Assembly: GCA_002104935.1 (NCBI GenBank)
Contig: MCGT01000029.1
Span: 274,058-338,057, forward strand
DNA length: 64,000 nt
Reading direction: 5' to 3'
Origin: Hesseltinella vesiculosa
Lineage: Eukaryota; Mucoromycota; Mucoromycetes; Mucorales; Cunninghamellaceae
Position numbers and translations under genes: made by a program. The stretch's first letter is position 1; the number at the start of each line of letters is the position of its first letter. Of this stretch, positions 1 through 12,990 are shown one piece after another. The notes under the pieces are model-generated. The model made no database searches and was not told the origin of the DNA. It was given only the letters and a program-made list of their open reading frames with translations.

Positions 1-894
1 TGCTCGCGCGATTTTATTGGCATGGCCCTGGACCAAGTGTGGCCCGGTGTTCATTATAACGAAGAAAGTGCCAATGTGAGAACGAAAAGTCACCCCATAG
101 GAAGAAATTTAAAGTTGTTATGCAGATTAGAGGCCATGACAAAAGATGAGGAGGTCACCGAGATAATTTTGATCTCCACCCATAAAAAAAAAAAAAGGAC
201 GGATGTGCTGCACTTCATAAACCTGAAGGGCAAGAAGATGAAAAGAAAGAAGAAAAAAAAAACGGAGATCACTTCTGACAATGGCAAAATGTTTTTTTAG
301 TTTACCTTTCTCAATCACATTGTTCACTCAGAGGTTGTCAAAAGGACTTCAAAAAACAAGCAAGAAATCCGAGATCCTCTGATTGTTTCCAAAAAAAAAA
401 GGTTAAACTTCATGACCCAATGCTTTTTGACCAAATCTATGAAACGCCTCCTTTTACTCACCACCCCTTTTTTTATCCATGTCAAGAGATTGCTTCTTTT
501 GGTCATAAACAGGGCAAAAGCATGGGTGACACGAAAAAATTGGTGCTTCTGTCGGCCTGGAAAAGGAAGGTGCATTGGTCTTTGTTTGCATGGTCACTGT
601 GTGTTTTGAAGTCAAATAGTATCACCACTCGACATCGCTCTACCATAAAAAAAAATGCAATTTTTTCTCTTTGTCTCCTCCATCCACTTTTAGGCGTGGT
701 CGCGGAGACCACTTCCCCCCCCTCTCTCTCCCTCGATGCCAAAAAAGGAATTAAAATAAAATCCTCGTTTTTTTTAATTTTCTTTCTTTCATTTCCTTTT
801 TTTTTTCTTTCCTTCTTCCATCTTGTTCCTCATTCATTCTCTTGATTCTCTACTCTTTTTTTTTTTTTTCACTATCTGAAAAAAAAAGCGAAGC
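1..894. other. Intergenic, low complexity
   Basis: I see no supportable gene here. The stretch carries many A and T homopolymers and a pyrimidine-rich run (about 760-870) just before the methyltransferase start, as expected for a fungal 5' leader or promoter. The short ORFs are lysine- or phenylalanine-rich products of these runs. Confidence 0.6.
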
Positions 895-2687
895 ATGCCG
901 TTTGTTAATATGATTCAAGGACTGCGAGACATGTCGTTTTGGAAGCCAAACATGGGCACGGACATGTTAGCGGCCAGTTTGGCCATCAGCCCCTCCGCAA
1001 AGGACCAAGCATGGCAATCATCTCCCAAGATCCAGCGCCGCATCAGCACTGAGAGCCGACATCAGCGGATCCAACATGCCCGTGAACGGTTTCACCATTC
1101 CGAGATCGCACAATGCACCGTGCCTGGATTGTCCCAAGCCTCCACCCCAACCGAAACGTCCAGCGCTTCCCCCACCTCCTCGATCATGACCAACAACACC
1201 TTGACCACTCAGCCTTCTCGTCTTCAGCCACCAGCTCAGGCACCGGTTCAGGTACAGGTACAGGTTCAGGCACAGACTCAGACGCAGACGCAGACTCAGA
1301 CTCAGACTCAGACGCAGACTCAGGCAAAGCAGACCTCGTCCACGGCTACCTTGAGGCATCGTCAGTTGCTTGGTTTCATCGATCAACAGCTCCTGCCGAT
1401 CTCTACCGCCCGACCTCCGACTACCGACTCTATGCCCCCCACACACAATAAGATCCACAAGGCCAGCAGCATGAGCCAAGTGCTGCCGGCGAGAAAAAAA
1501 TCGGTCCACCTGGTGTCCTCGGAGCATCAACTCGGCAGCTGCATGCGAGCATCACCACCACCGTCACCTGGCGCCATCGCTCCAGCCATGCCTCTCTCCT
1601 TCAAGATGACCACCCACCTCAAAGGCAATCAGCAATTGCGTTGGCGTGTCAAGCATATGTACAATGCCAAGCAGTGGCCCTGTGTGCTCGTGCAAGATCC
1701 CATCGAGCAAGACCGTCTGGTGTCTCAGCATTATTTATTACGCACAGCGTTCCAAGGTGATTTCCATGCACCAGTGCATGCAGGCCTCAAGGCCAAAGAG
1801 GGAGGCGACGGTTTTGTGGCACTGGACATTGGCTGTGGCCGAGGCCACTGGACCATGGAAATGGCTACCACCTACCCCCAGTCAACGTTTATCGGCCTTG
1901 ATCATCAATCCACCTTCCCCAAAGACATCAAGCCCCGCAATTGCCACTTCTTTCAAGTCGATGTCCGCCTTGGTCCGCTACCTTTCCCAGATGAAAGTGT
2001 CGATTTTATTTATCAACGAGACATGACGCTCAGTCTGCATCAAGATGACTGGATTCCCTTGATTCTCGAGTATCAACGCATCCTGAAACCTGGCGGTTGG
2101 ATTGAATTGGTCGAACCGGTAAATATTCTAGAATGGCCCTGCACGATCTTTTTTTTTTTTTTCCATGCATCTCACGATCTTTATTTTTCAGGATGTTGAA
2201 ACGAAAAGTAGCATGGAAAAGGAATATTTATTGAATGACCACCGTAAGACCATTGAGAAAGAATTGCGGATGTGCAGTAGGTTTATTCTCAACTTGAAGC
2301 TTACATTTTTTTTTTTCCCTAGTGATCCGAGCGCTGACTGCACGAGGGCAAGATCCTTATGTTGCTCGTCGTTTGCCAATCCTACTTGCTAACCATGGTT
2401 ACCGTCGAGTGGAGAGCCATTTCCAATCTTTACTATTGGGCTGGGGCCAAGAGGACAACAAGCGAGATCGTCATGCCCGTCGGGGCCAAGCCATGGCCAG
2501 CCAATATATGTTTTATTTACGCTCATTAGGGCCATGGTTACGATTGGTGATGGGGATGTCGCTTGCCAAATACGTCGAATACGTCAATCAATTACCAGAC
2601 GAATGGCATCAAGCACAAACCTACATAAATTGGCATTGTGCAACCGCTCAAAAGCCATTGCACCCTCCTACCCACCATGTACATTGA
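895..2687 (+). CDS. SAM-dependent methyltransferase domain protein
   Basis: CDS join(895..2118, 2192..2276, 2323..2687), 557 aa. All introns are GT-AG and phases agree. The C-terminal half is a class I methyltransferase: motif I is LDIGCGRGHW with an acidic residue after it (GLDHQS), followed by PFPDESVDFIYQRD and the post-motif LKPGGWIELVEP. This resembles the LaeA/UMTA-like and other fungal methyltransferases of unknown substrate. The N-terminal third is low complexity and includes a run of alternating Gln with Val, Ala or Thr (about residues 120-145) coded by a hexamer-like CAGACT/CAGACG repeat. No signal peptide is seen. The methyl acceptor cannot be inferred from sequence, so I give only the fold. 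The start is the first ATG after a pyrimidine-rich leader. Confidence 0.88.
1250..1328 (+). repeat. Imperfect hexamer repeat coding Gln-X runs
   Basis: Tandem CAGGTA, CAGGTT, CAGACT and CAGACG units keep the reading frame and encode alternating Gln with Val, Ala or Thr inside the methyltransferase gene. Such units can change length by slippage, so copy number is probably variable between strains (inference). Confidence 0.85.
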
Positions 2688-3132
2688 TTTTTTTTTTTAC
2701 ACCCCCACCCTTATGCTTTGTATTTTATTCCCTCTCTCTCTCTCTCTCTTTTTTTTTTTTTTTTTTAGTTATTTACTCTTGTACCATATGTTTCTTTGTT
2801 GTTCTTGTTTTTGTTTTTATTGTTTGCCATAAATCGATCGAAATCGTACATTTTAGCAAGTTTGATCGACCATCGCCAACATCGACATGGCCGTCAAAAC
2901 CTTATCACCTTTCAAAAAGTGTTTCATATGTTACTTGGCTTTTCATTGTACCTTTATTTGTGTTTGCGCGCACTCTGATGATCGTTTTCTCCGAGGACAA
3001 TGTCATTTTATTTTTTTATTTGTCACATCTTCGCAGCAAAAAACAACATTAGAAAACAACAAATGATACAAACAAAAGCATAAAAAAAAAAAGGCGGACG
3101 GTGAAAAGAAAAACTTGCGCACGGCTGGGGTT
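2688..3132. other. Intergenic between convergent genes
   Basis: Shared 3' region of the methyltransferase (+) and the debranching enzyme (-). It contains a CT-microsatellite running into a long T run (about 2732-2766) and AT-rich sequence. No gene is seen. Confidence 0.6.
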
Positions 3133-6100
3133 TTAGGGCTGAATGAGCTCGTCCAGAAGGTCCAATAGAGTGGAGGATGACCAGGCCTGAGTGGGGCAAG
3201 AGTCATGGCAAACAGCACCATCCTTGTTGGTGAGTTCAGGCAGGCCACGCCAGGGTGAGGTTTCGATTTCACGACGATGTGCACGGAGGATGCGGGCAAT
3301 GGCGGCGAGATCCAGGACACCAAAGGCATGGGCCGCCCGCAAAAAGTGGCCGGTGGGCCAGAGCCATTCAGGGCCCTGGTGATAGTTTCTTCCTTTGGCT
3401 ACCAAGATGTCGTCCGAGTCGTCGCCATTGTTGTAGTAAGGATGGTATTCCCTGTCGTCTGGGTCCAAGGTACGCATGCCCAATGGTCCCAAAAGGACCT
3501 CGTTAGCCAAGGTCAGAGCTGCTTGTGCATGCTGACGATCAAAAAGCTCAGGGGCAACCACCATTGCACATGCAAAGTTTGGCCGGAATTGGTATTCCGT
3601 GTATGGGTTTGTGGCCCCGTACACATCCTTGTACATCCCACGTCGATGGACAATCGTTGAATCCAAGTCGTATTGATCATCCTCGGCAGGATCTGCGTTT
3701 CAAAAAAAAGAAAGAAAAATTTTGTGAGAAAAATACACCCCTTCCAATTTTTTTTTTTTTTTCATAGTCATGCCACCTACCCAAAGGGATATAGAACTTG
3801 GGTTCAAATTGGTCTTGGATCAACTGATTCCACTGTTCAAAGGAGACTTGCTTGCCTTCTTGATCTACACAAAAGACAGGTCAGATTGAAAGGTCCCTGA
3901 CACTTCAACTCTTATTTTATGCAAATCCATCACCCCACTCTTTTTTTTTTTTTTTTCCTTTTCTTTTTGCTCTGGACAATCAATGCATAAAAGTGTATCT
4001 CTTGCAGCTGTTGTTCTCTCCTCCCCCCAAAAAAAAATCCATGCAATTTTTTAAACCTTCCCAACGTTCTATTATTCCTGTTCCTTCCGACTTACTGGTG
4101 ACGTGTGTCCAGGGATAGTGGCCATCGTTGTGCAATTGGATGATCCAGCGAAGAGCACTTTTGAGCAAGCCAACAATCTCAATGGGCGCTCCGTCGCGCG
4201 AAGTCCCAGGCAAGCCTTTGTTGTGCGCTTTTTCGCTTTCGCCCATCTTGTCCATCCAGGTGCCACAGTTGAATGCGTTGCCGCCAAGAGGAAAGCCGGA
4301 GGTCCAGTCGACGTGGATGTCAATGTTGAAGCCTTGGTCTGACATCTGGCGGTCAATGGCAGGTCCGGCATTGTATTCCCGGAAATGGATGCCAGCGGCA
4401 TGACGTTGGAGGATTTCCTGCATGATTTCGGCCAGGGTGGATTCGTCTTGATAACCTTGATCGACAGGCACAAAGGGGTCATTGGGATCCATGGGAAACC
4501 GGCGAGGGACAGGGCTGGTCAGAATGGCAATGCCCTCGGGAGTCATGTGGCAGTAATCTTGGATGGCTTGCATGAAGAACCAAGCAGCGTCACGTGCATT
4601 GAACCGAGGCTGATTGCCACCGTCCAAGAGATTGGGGATCAGGCCATGTTTGAGGGTGGAAGCAAAGCCAAGGATGTGTTGGCGCGCTTCGTCGTAACGG
4701 CCAGTCACCAATAGCAGTCCTCGAAGCGAGATAAAAACATCACGACCCCACGTGCGGAATGGCCCGTCGGTGAAGTGAGGCAGGCCAGCGGCCAAGGAGG
4801 GGGTTGGGTCGCGAGGATCCAGGCCGGCGTTGGGCACCTTGCCGAGCATTTGCACGCTGGTCATGGCGAGTCGTTCCAGGAAGGGTTCGTGGCGGGTGAC
4901 GGGTGTCATGAGCGAAAGCGCATGGCAGTACACGTGGTGGTGAGCGGTCTGGATGACCATGGCAAAGTACTTTGGCACCAAGAAATCTGGCAGTTGCTTG
5001 ACCCGGTCCATGCGTGAGCGCAGCCAGTCACGCAGTGGCTTGAGTTCCGGGTAAGTGGGCAAGTGCTTGTCGAGGCGGTGAACGACATAGTCGAGGGCCC
5101 AAGGACCTTGACGTAGGTTGTCGCACACAGGATGGCCCAGATCGTTGCTGCGGATGATTGGGTCCAGCACGGTCAGCCAGCCTTGCAGCCCTGCATACAC
5201 CAGCGGTCCAAATCCAGGAATGTTGTACACACCATCGCCGACGGTGGTGGTTTCCTCGGACTGGCATCGATACAGCACCACGTTGCAGTCGACCAAGGAC
5301 AGCGACTGCACGACTTCGGAGGCCATGTCGTTGACAAAGGCTTTGATCGTGTCTGTGTTGGTTTCAGGCAAGAGGGAAGTTTTGAACACCATGATGGAGC
5401 CGGGTGGGAAGTTGGCGGGATTGAGATCGATACGAACGTGGTTGTTGTCTGGTACCAAAGGAGGGGCGTCGAGCCAGGTCAGTTGGCTGGGCAAGCCGTG
5501 CAGGACTTGTTTGTCGCTAGTGCTGTTGGAGGGAGCTGAGACGGAAAGGGAGGCACCGAAAACAAAGTCGGCCTTGGTGCGAGCAAGCCGGATAGGCGAG
5601 TGGCCGGTGGGGGCGTTGTTGGCAAAGGCGGTGCGGGCGATCAACAAGTAGCCGTCCTGAAGACCGGCACGCTGACGGTGGACGAGCAGGTAGTCGTTTT
5701 CTTGGTGGACATGGACTTCGTGGTAACGTTCCAGAGCCATTTCAAGATGCAGTTGCTGTAAACGTTTCTTGACTGGCACAATCCCGGCCGTTGGGTCGGG
5801 TGTAGCATAAGGGCGAGTTTCGGTGACGATATCCAGCAATTTGGGAAACAGTTCGTCATAGCCTTTGACACTTCCTGTAGCACAATCCGAAAAGGAAACC
5901 ACACCAGCATTCGGAAGTGCGTCCTAAAAAAGAAAGAAGCAACGAGGGAAGAAAGAAGAAAAAAAAAAAAAAAAAAAAAAGGTGAGCATTCCATTTTCAT
6001 CACCGACGCCGATTTTTTTTTTTTTTTTTTTTACTTGAGGCAGCCGTTTTTGGGCAGGTGTTTCATTGTCGTGTGTGCAATCCATAAAGAGAGCACGGGG

Positions 6101-8603
6101 GTTGCTGCCATGGAGAAGAGGGATGCGCAGGACTTGATCCATACCATGGTGACCATACGCCATTTTTTCCCACATCATATCGGAATCCATGCTGCCGACG
6201 GGTTTGCCACCGTGACGATGGACGAGACGCGACAGTTCGTGAGGATCCCAAGCTTGCATGGCTTCACGAATCAAGGCATGGATTCCCAGGTTGGCTACAA
6301 AGACATTGTCCTTTTCGGCCGAGCCTGTGAAGAGTTCAGCAAGGACATAAAGATCTGGGCGGACAGCCCGGGCCTTGTCGAGCAAGTATTGGGCGACATG
6401 GATGGGGGTGGAGTGGCAGTTATCGATACGGATGCCGTGGAACAGCTTGGCGACTTGTTCGGTGTAGGCGGTCATGTGTTGCCATAGCCAAGGGTTGTCT
6501 TGGGGTCCTTGACCATACCGTAGCTTGACACAGTCGCCCCAGACAATCACTTGTCGACGGAGATAGGCGGATGATTTGGCACTGGCGAAATCAAGTAGAG
6601 GATCGGCATTCCAGATCCAACCATTGTTGGCCAGGACAAGACTTCCAGGTTCGTGTGGACTGTTAGGGTAATGCAAACGTGTAAAATAGGTTTCGATCAA
6701 TGGTGCACTATTAAAAACAAGGGTTAGCGTTTGGCCTCCCCCCTTTCCATGGTGAAACCTTTTTGTGTGGATGCCTTACTTTGTTGAAATGGGGCCAAAT
6801 TGGGGGCCATTGTCAGCCAAGCGGGTGAAGATCAGTCGATTTTTGATACCGTCCAACGCGATATGGACATCCTCGTCATATTCCTTGTACCAGGGCAAAT
6901 TGAGTTCGTCGATGAGTTGGCCCAGGGTGTGGATCAGCTGATCAGGGTGGTCGATATTGTCACAGCGGGCCATGGCCAGCACCACGGGTAAGACGGCGAC
7001 ATAGTCGATGGTTTTGTGGAACCTGGAGCCCAGATGGCCGTCGAGGACGATGGGCTGTTTCAGAGCCAGCAGAGCTTGTTGATGTAAGGAGAGGTTGGCG
7101 ATAGCGTGGTGATCGTCACGAAGGTGGGGGGTGGTGGCGGTGATCAAAAATCGGCGGAAAGCGTCCTTGGCGGCCTGGACGTTGATGATTTTGAATTCAT
7201 ACAGGCGTAGATCGGGAAGCACGTGTTGACGAATATAGGTCATGATGGTATCGATGTCCTTGGTGGAAGTGATCTGGGCGGCCAATCCATGTTGTTCCAT
7301 CTGGCCGGATAATTCAATCAGGGCTGTGTCCAATTCATAGGCAGGCACAAGGTGGGGTGAATTGACAAGGTTGTACCCTATTGGGGGAAAAAAAAAGGTG
7401 TGAAGCGCCATCGAGTTGGTTTTTTTTAGAGTGTGTTACCAGCTTCAGGGTGATCCAATAAAAAGGCGGAGTTGTCACTTGTATGATTCCAAACGATATC
7501 TGAGAGAGCCAAGGTGTCATAGGTTTGGTAGAGTCGGTGCAAGGCCGATTGGACAAGCTCTAGGCGTTTTTCCCGGGGCAGGCTGGGGTCTTGGAACAGA
7601 TCGTCGGCAAAGGTCAGTTGATCGGCAATACTATAGGGTGAATTGGAAGCGCCACGCTGTTGCATGGGTACAAAGTGGATCATGTTGTAACCGGCATCCT
7701 GGCTGGCTTGGAAGAAGGCATCCCATTGATCCATCGGCCCCATCCATTTGGGCACGATGGATTGAATCATTAAGCTGTCCAAGGGCAAGAGGCTACCGTC
7801 GGCTTTGGTGAGACGTGGCTCGACCACTAATCGGCCCGCGTTCCGAGCACGTTTTTGCTTGTCACCGTAAACCACTTGGTATTCATAAACACCAGGTTGA
7901 TCCATCACAATGTCACAATATGCATTTAATAGCCGAGGGTCTTGTTCAAAGCTGGCATGAAAAAAAAAAATGCGTTCAGTGCCATGCTCCTACCCTTTTT
8001 AAGTTTACCCAAGATGGTGGAAGGTTGTTCTTGAAAATGATCCAGTCACAGGATAATTTGTTGTCAAGGATGCAGGTGTGTCAATGGAAGCTAAACTGCC
8101 AGGTGGCAAGATCCACCGAAAAATGGATTTTGTTTGTGACAACGGAATGCGTAGATACTATGTAGAAAAATAAAGTGAGTCCACCAACATCGAAAATTCT
8201 CTTTGGTCATTCATGCAACCCAACTCCACTTTAAAAAATGATCGTCCCAACAAAAAAAAAAAACGCACATACACACACTGTTTGCCCCCCCCCCCCTTTG
8301 CTCTCCTTGGTTTAAGCTCACTACTCCTTATCAAATCGAACCAAACATGCATGAGTCCAAACAATAAGCCTTGCCTCCTATTCATTGCCACCCAAATATA
8401 ATAAAAATAAAACCTACTGCTTCTCCCCCCACAAAACACGTCCCCTTTTCTGTCTCCCCCTTAGTCTTGCTCTCTTCCCGGCATAACTCTTCAAAAGGTA
8501 CGTTGTCAATAGTCTATTTTACCTGTTGATGGTGCATTGGAGAACCATCATCGTCCAAAGTCAACGTAAACATCAACGGCATCTCTTGAACATCGTCGGC
8601 CAT
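3133..8603 (-). CDS. GDB1: Glycogen debranching enzyme
   Basis: CDS complement(join(3133..3692, 3781..3864, 4096..5923, 6035..6707, 6780..7377, 7440..7951, 8009..8157, 8523..8603)), 1494 aa, close to the usual 1500-1550 of eukaryotic enzymes. All eight exons join in phase. This bifunctional enzyme has 4-alpha-glucanotransferase and amylo-alpha-1,6-glucosidase activities and removes glycogen branches in the cytosol. The transferase half carries DIVWNHT, GIRIDNCHSTP (Asp near residue 542, the expected nucleophile) and VLAELFTGS (acid/base Glu), then DCTHDNETP. The C-terminal glucosidase half has FTDGPFRTWGRDVFISLRG, LIPNLLDGG and RRGMYKDVYG. The first intron is unusually long here (365 nt) and leaves a 27-codon first exon. 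That first exon rests on an in-phase ATG and a clean GTAAAA donor. It is divergent from the SLC10-like gene, with 524 bp between the starts. Confidence 0.95.
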
Positions 8604-9127
8604 CCCCAACAAAACTAATGCGGATGAAGAAAGAGTTAATGGAGTTGAATGTAAAAATGGTTGTGCGTGTTGTAACACAATAGAGGGAAAGACTATAAAA
8701 AGAAAAAAAAAGGAGGGTTATAGGGGGGAAGGGATAGAGGAGGTGAAAAAGGAAGAAAAAAATAGAGCAAGGAAAAAAAAACGTGAGTGATGTTTTTTCC
8801 CTTTTTTTTCTTTTTGCCGGCGGTGACAATGGCGGATCTTCACTACCCGACCACAGAAAGATTGTTCCTTTTCTTCTCTTTCCCCAATGCACATCTCTAC
8901 ATAAAATAAAACGTTTTCCCCCCTTTTTTTTATTTCTGCACTCTGTAAGAAACTTTTTTTATCGCTCCGCTGACCTTTCCTCGCATGAATATCAGCCAAA
9001 ATGGAACAATTATAAAAAGGGCAAGGATTGACATGTTCCTACTTTTTTCATTTTTCTTTCTTCTTTTCGTTGTCGTCTACCCTATAAAATAAAAAGACTT
9101 TCTTCACCATCTTTAGCTGTTCAAGTG
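8604..9127. promoter_or_regulatory. Divergent promoter region, GDB1 / SLC10-like
   Basis: A 524-bp space between two divergent starts. It has CT-rich and T-rich runs, a TATAAA-like element near 9082 about 45 bp before the carrier start, and purine-rich sequence on the other side. No regulator site is recognised. Confidence 0.4.
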
Positions 9128-10918
9128 ATGGCCGATCAAAAATGGAACTCCACGCCGGCTTTCTCAAGCGAAGTCACGATCCCCAAACCAGCTCTGTCAC
9201 CCACCTCCATCGAGCGGAAACACTCGGTGTCGCTCAGCACCTACTCTGAGAAATCCGCCACCCTGGCACCTTCAAAATCAAGTCGATGGTATCATAAACC
9301 CAAATCTATTGTGCTTGCTCTGCTTGCAAAATACTGGTTTCTGATTGGTCTTGCCCTTGTCATTGTCCTAGCCTGGCAATTCCCTGATGTAGCCAAGAAA
9401 AACGGTTACCTCCATGCTGAATGGTCTATCAAATGGGGTAAGACACTTTACCCAGGAAAAACAACAACTCATGCATCTTTTTGTTTGTGGCTGTTGTCAA
9501 CCTAAAAATAGGCGCTGTCATCATCATCTTCTTTATTTCTGGTCTATCCTTACGCACCAAGATTTTAGCACAGACCGTTTTACGAGTCCGCCTTCATTTC
9601 TTAATTCAATTCATCAATCTCATGGTTATCCCCGGCTTCGTCTTTGGCCTTGTGCTTTTGTTCTTCAAGATGCACATGCCACTGAATTCACTCTTGCTGG
9701 TGGGTGTTGTGATTGCAGCCAGCACCCCGACCACTGTGTCTTCCAATGTGGTGATGACCAAGAATGCTGGTGGTAATGAAGCTTCGGGTAAGTTTGTTTG
9801 TTGTTCATTTATGGTCCATAGGATTCTATTCTTAACTTGTCCTACACTTTTTTTTTTTAATAGCATTGATGAATGCAGCTCTCGGAAATGTACTGGGTAA
9901 GCAAAAAAGCAACCACGATGCATGAGGATGCAGATCTGTGTTGACAACATTTTTTTTTTTTTTTCCAGGCATCTTTGTCTCACCCGCCCTGGTGTCTGCC
10001 TTTCAAGGTCCTTTGATGGCCGCCACTCCCGAAGAAGAATCCTCGGCTGAAGCGGGTGGCCACGTCGACTTCATCTCGGTTTTACAACAACTCGGCCTGA
10101 CCGTCTTACTGCCCTTGGCGGCTGGCCAAATCGTCCAATGGCTCTTCACCGACACCGTCGCCAAAATCAAAGTCAAATGCCGCCTTTCCGAAGTCAGCAG
10201 TATCGCCCTCTTGACCATGGTCTGGTCCGTCTTTTCCGACGCCATTGCCGCCGGCTCATTCAATGCTGTCACTGCCGTCGACATTGTAGCCATTGCTATC
10301 CTCAACGCTGGCTTTTACGTCATCTTTTCCTTTTTGGCCTTCTTTCTCGCCTACATTCCCAGCCCTTATCCTGGCCCCTCCTGGATCCAGCGTTTACGCT
10401 ATTCTCGACAAGACACCGTCGCTGTCATGGTAAATCCCTGTCCTTCCTTTCGGCTGTCAACTCATCCCCTTCCCTTTTAGTACTGTGCAGCTACAAAAAC
10501 CGTGGCCATGGGTGTGCCATTGATCAACGTGTTATACCAAAAAGGCGATCCCGGCATGATTGGTGTCTTGTCAACGCCTTTGCTTCTCTATCACGTGGAA
10601 CAGTTGATCCTAGGCAACCTCGAGGTCGAGTTACTCAAACGCTGGGTCAACCGTGGCAAACAAACGGATCTCGAGATGCAAGACGAAGAAGACATGGTCA
10701 TTGCCTCTCCTGATACCCTTGCCGACCACCCCAATATCCAAACCGTCGAACCCATCTACTGCTCTGATGATCCCCATCATGTCGGCTCCTCCAACCTCAC
10801 CTACGGCCTTGCCAACTCCACCCTTGTCCAGTCCCAGCTTGCTCAGTCTGATATCATGCCTTATGATGCCAAAAATGAAAAGCTCTACGACAAACCTCAT
10901 GACATTCACAAACACTAA
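9128..10918 (+). CDS. RCH1: SLC10A7/Rch1-like membrane carrier
   Basis: CDS join(9128..9437, 9512..9787, 9864..9896, 9969..10429, 10481..10918), 505 aa. It is a bile acid:sodium symporter-fold protein of the SLC10A7 / fungal Rch1 type. In that family the yeast members restrain calcium uptake at the plasma membrane and the animal member affects calcium and Golgi glycosylation. About 75 soluble N-terminal residues are followed by the segment ALLAKYWFLIGLALVIVLAW, then IIIFFISGLSLRT, LLLVGVVIAASTPTTVSSNV and further hydrophobic helices, giving about ten in total. A conserved KNAGGNEA stretch lies in the middle. The hydrophilic C-terminal tail of about 110 residues is acidic. The start is the ATG at 9128, since the GTG three bases before it is not credible. 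A 33-nt third exon is supported by phase on both sides. Confidence 0.9.
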
Positions 10919-11262
10919 CCCACCCACTTTTTTTTGTATTTTTCCTCCCCTTCCTCGTTTCTATCCCTAGATCACGCGTTTTTTTTCCCCTTTTGTTGAT
11001 AGGGGACGCTTATGCATATACCCGAATGTTTTTTTTTTTTGACAATAATAATAATAATAATAAACAGCCTTTTGGAAATTCTCATATGCACCAAGCCATT
11101 TTGAAAAGAAATTCATGCATCTGCCTCTTGTCGAGTGAAAAAAGATTCAAAAAAGGAATCCCTCGGACCACAAAAAAATGAAACGGGGTTTCACCTCCCG
11201 CCACTTTTTTTTTTCTTTGTTTACCTTTTTTATTTTTTGCCAAAGTAACTAGTTGACAAAAA
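10919..11262. other. Intergenic
   Basis: A 344-bp space between two genes on the same strand. It contains an (AAT/ATA)n stretch near 11043-11062 and T-rich runs before the OTU gene. No gene is seen. Confidence 0.55.
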
Positions 11263-12547
11263 ATGACGGACATTCTTGCAGATCAACAATTGGAACAGGC
11301 AGCTGCAGACACAGTACCTACGCCAACCCCCATGCCTCCTTGTGGCGCCTCGGACAAAGAGACGCTGGATCACATTCTCGCACGCCATCGAGACGAAGAA
11401 CGAGAACTCAACAACAAAATCATTGCTCTGCGCAAAACCATCCCCAAAAACAACAAGGCCAAGAAACGCGACATCAACAACAAGATCTCAGACATGGAAT
11501 ATGACCTGCGACAACGCCAGGAAGACGACATCCGCCGGTTCCATGTCAAACAAAGCGGCGGCGATCCTGATCTGCACAGCAACGCCGACAGCGACGACGG
11601 CATCAGCATGGACGTCCTGAACCGTCTGACCATTGAAGAAGAGCCTGTTGCCCCCTCCTCCTCACCAGCCAACCCAGACCACCGCAAGAAGAAACTCAAC
11701 AAGGCCAAGTTGAAAAAAGAAAAACGTGCTCAAGAAATGGAACGACTAAGAGAACAAGCTGCTCTTGATGCTGAGAACATCGTCGATATGGGTCAAATCG
11801 AATCCGACTGCATCAAGGAGCTTTTAATACCCATGAAATTGAAACTGCAAGAGGTAAACGAGTAAAAGGGACGACTGCGAAAAGAGGAAAACTGATTTTT
11901 TTTTATTATGTAGATCACTGCCGATGGACATTGGTAAACAAGACAAAAAAGGAGGCACTACCGCCACCTAACTTTTTTTCTTGCTTTTTATCAGTTTATA
12001 CAACGCCGTCGCCGCTCAATTGCTACAGCGATATCAAGAACAGGTAAAAACCCAGGTTTAAATCAAGGTGGAAGACTGGTCGCTGACAGCCCTCACAGAC
12101 AACACACGATGCGCTTCGAAAGGAAACAGCTGATTACATGCGCAAACACCCTGACGATTTCCTTCCCTACTTGTACAAGGACAGTGGAGACATGTATACA
12201 CCAGGTAACAGTGTAGCCTGAACACTCGTCGATCGACCTCATCGATTTTATTTTGCATAGATGATTTTGAAATATACTGCCGCGACATTGAAACAACAGC
12301 TCGATGGGGTGGTCAAGTAGAGGTATAAAAAGCACGTGACATGGAAGGAAGGGCTCACCCTGTCCATTCTTAGATTGCTGCCATGTCCCGCGTAAAAAAG
12401 GTGCCAATCCATGTGGTCCAGATGGGCGCACCCGTACTCAAGATCAACGATGACGAATTCCCCGGGAAGACCCCATTGGTGCTTTCCTACCACAAGCATT
12501 TGTACTCTCTCGGTGCCCATTACAATTCTTTGTTAGATTCGAAATAA
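11263..12547 (+). CDS. OTU2: OTU-domain deubiquitinase (OTUD6/Otu2 type)
   Basis: CDS join(11263..11853, 11914..11933, 11995..12043, 12099..12204, 12261..12322, 12374..12547), 333 aa. The long charged N-terminal region is rich in Lys, Arg and Glu, looks coiled-coil and carries the DETLDHILARHRDEE-like start seen in OTUD6 proteins. The OTU cysteine-protease domain follows: ITADGHCLYNAV supplies Asp201 and catalytic Cys204, RKETADYM and the ARWGG loop come next, and the catalytic His is His325 in AHYNSL near the C-terminus. A 20-nt second exon splits the catalytic Cys codon, yet phase is exact. Members of this family act on ubiquitin chains and are linked to ribosomes and translation (family knowledge). 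Confidence 0.93.
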
Positions 12548-12589
12548 AATCTCTGTACTCTTTTATTATTTTATTATTATTTTCATTGT

Positions 12590-12990
12590 GCACGCCGCAG
12601 TCCAACAATGGTCTCCAGAAAAAAATAAGCGGAGCCCTGTATGCACCGACCAGTGCGGAAGTTGAAAGAGGCCATCCAACTTTTTCTTCATTTCGAAAAA
12701 AAAGAGCAACCCTGCACAGCACGTTTCAGTGATGGAATCGATATGAAATTTTGCAAAATTGCGCAAACGTACGATGGATGCTGGTGCTGAAAAAATCAGG
12801 TTGGTTGACGCAGATGACCCCGCCAACTTTTGATCACTTTTGTTTTAGCACCTCCGATCCCCCAGCTAAATAGCTGTAAAAATCGGCCATTTTCACCAGG
12901 CAACCCCCCAAGCGATCGGATCAAAAAATCACAATGCAAAACGGCTTTCAATAGATTCACCCCAAAACTTTTCATACCAGTATACATTGT
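12590..12990 (-). repeat. Dispersed repeat, copy A (degenerate)
   Basis: Read on the minus strand this region shares several blocks with 28640-28930 on the plus strand, including the block GATTTTTTCAG and a similar segment coding a His-Ile-Asp...Cys-Cys pattern. Part of it (GATTCACCCCAAA, near 12954) also recurs near 29343. It is interrupted by stops, so it looks like an old transposon-derived or MITE-like relic. The ends are not defined. Confidence 0.5.

Noticed and set aside
1018..1530. 170-codon minus-strand ORF over the methyltransferase gene
   Set aside because: It is a shadow of the CAG-type repeat read in antisense (Leu/Ser/Arg alternation), and the plus frame has a real domain.
12566..12826. 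86-codon minus-strand ORF as a gene
   Set aside because: It overlaps the dispersed repeat, matches a frame-broken copy at 28.6 kb, and contains homopolymer-coded residues; better seen as a relic.
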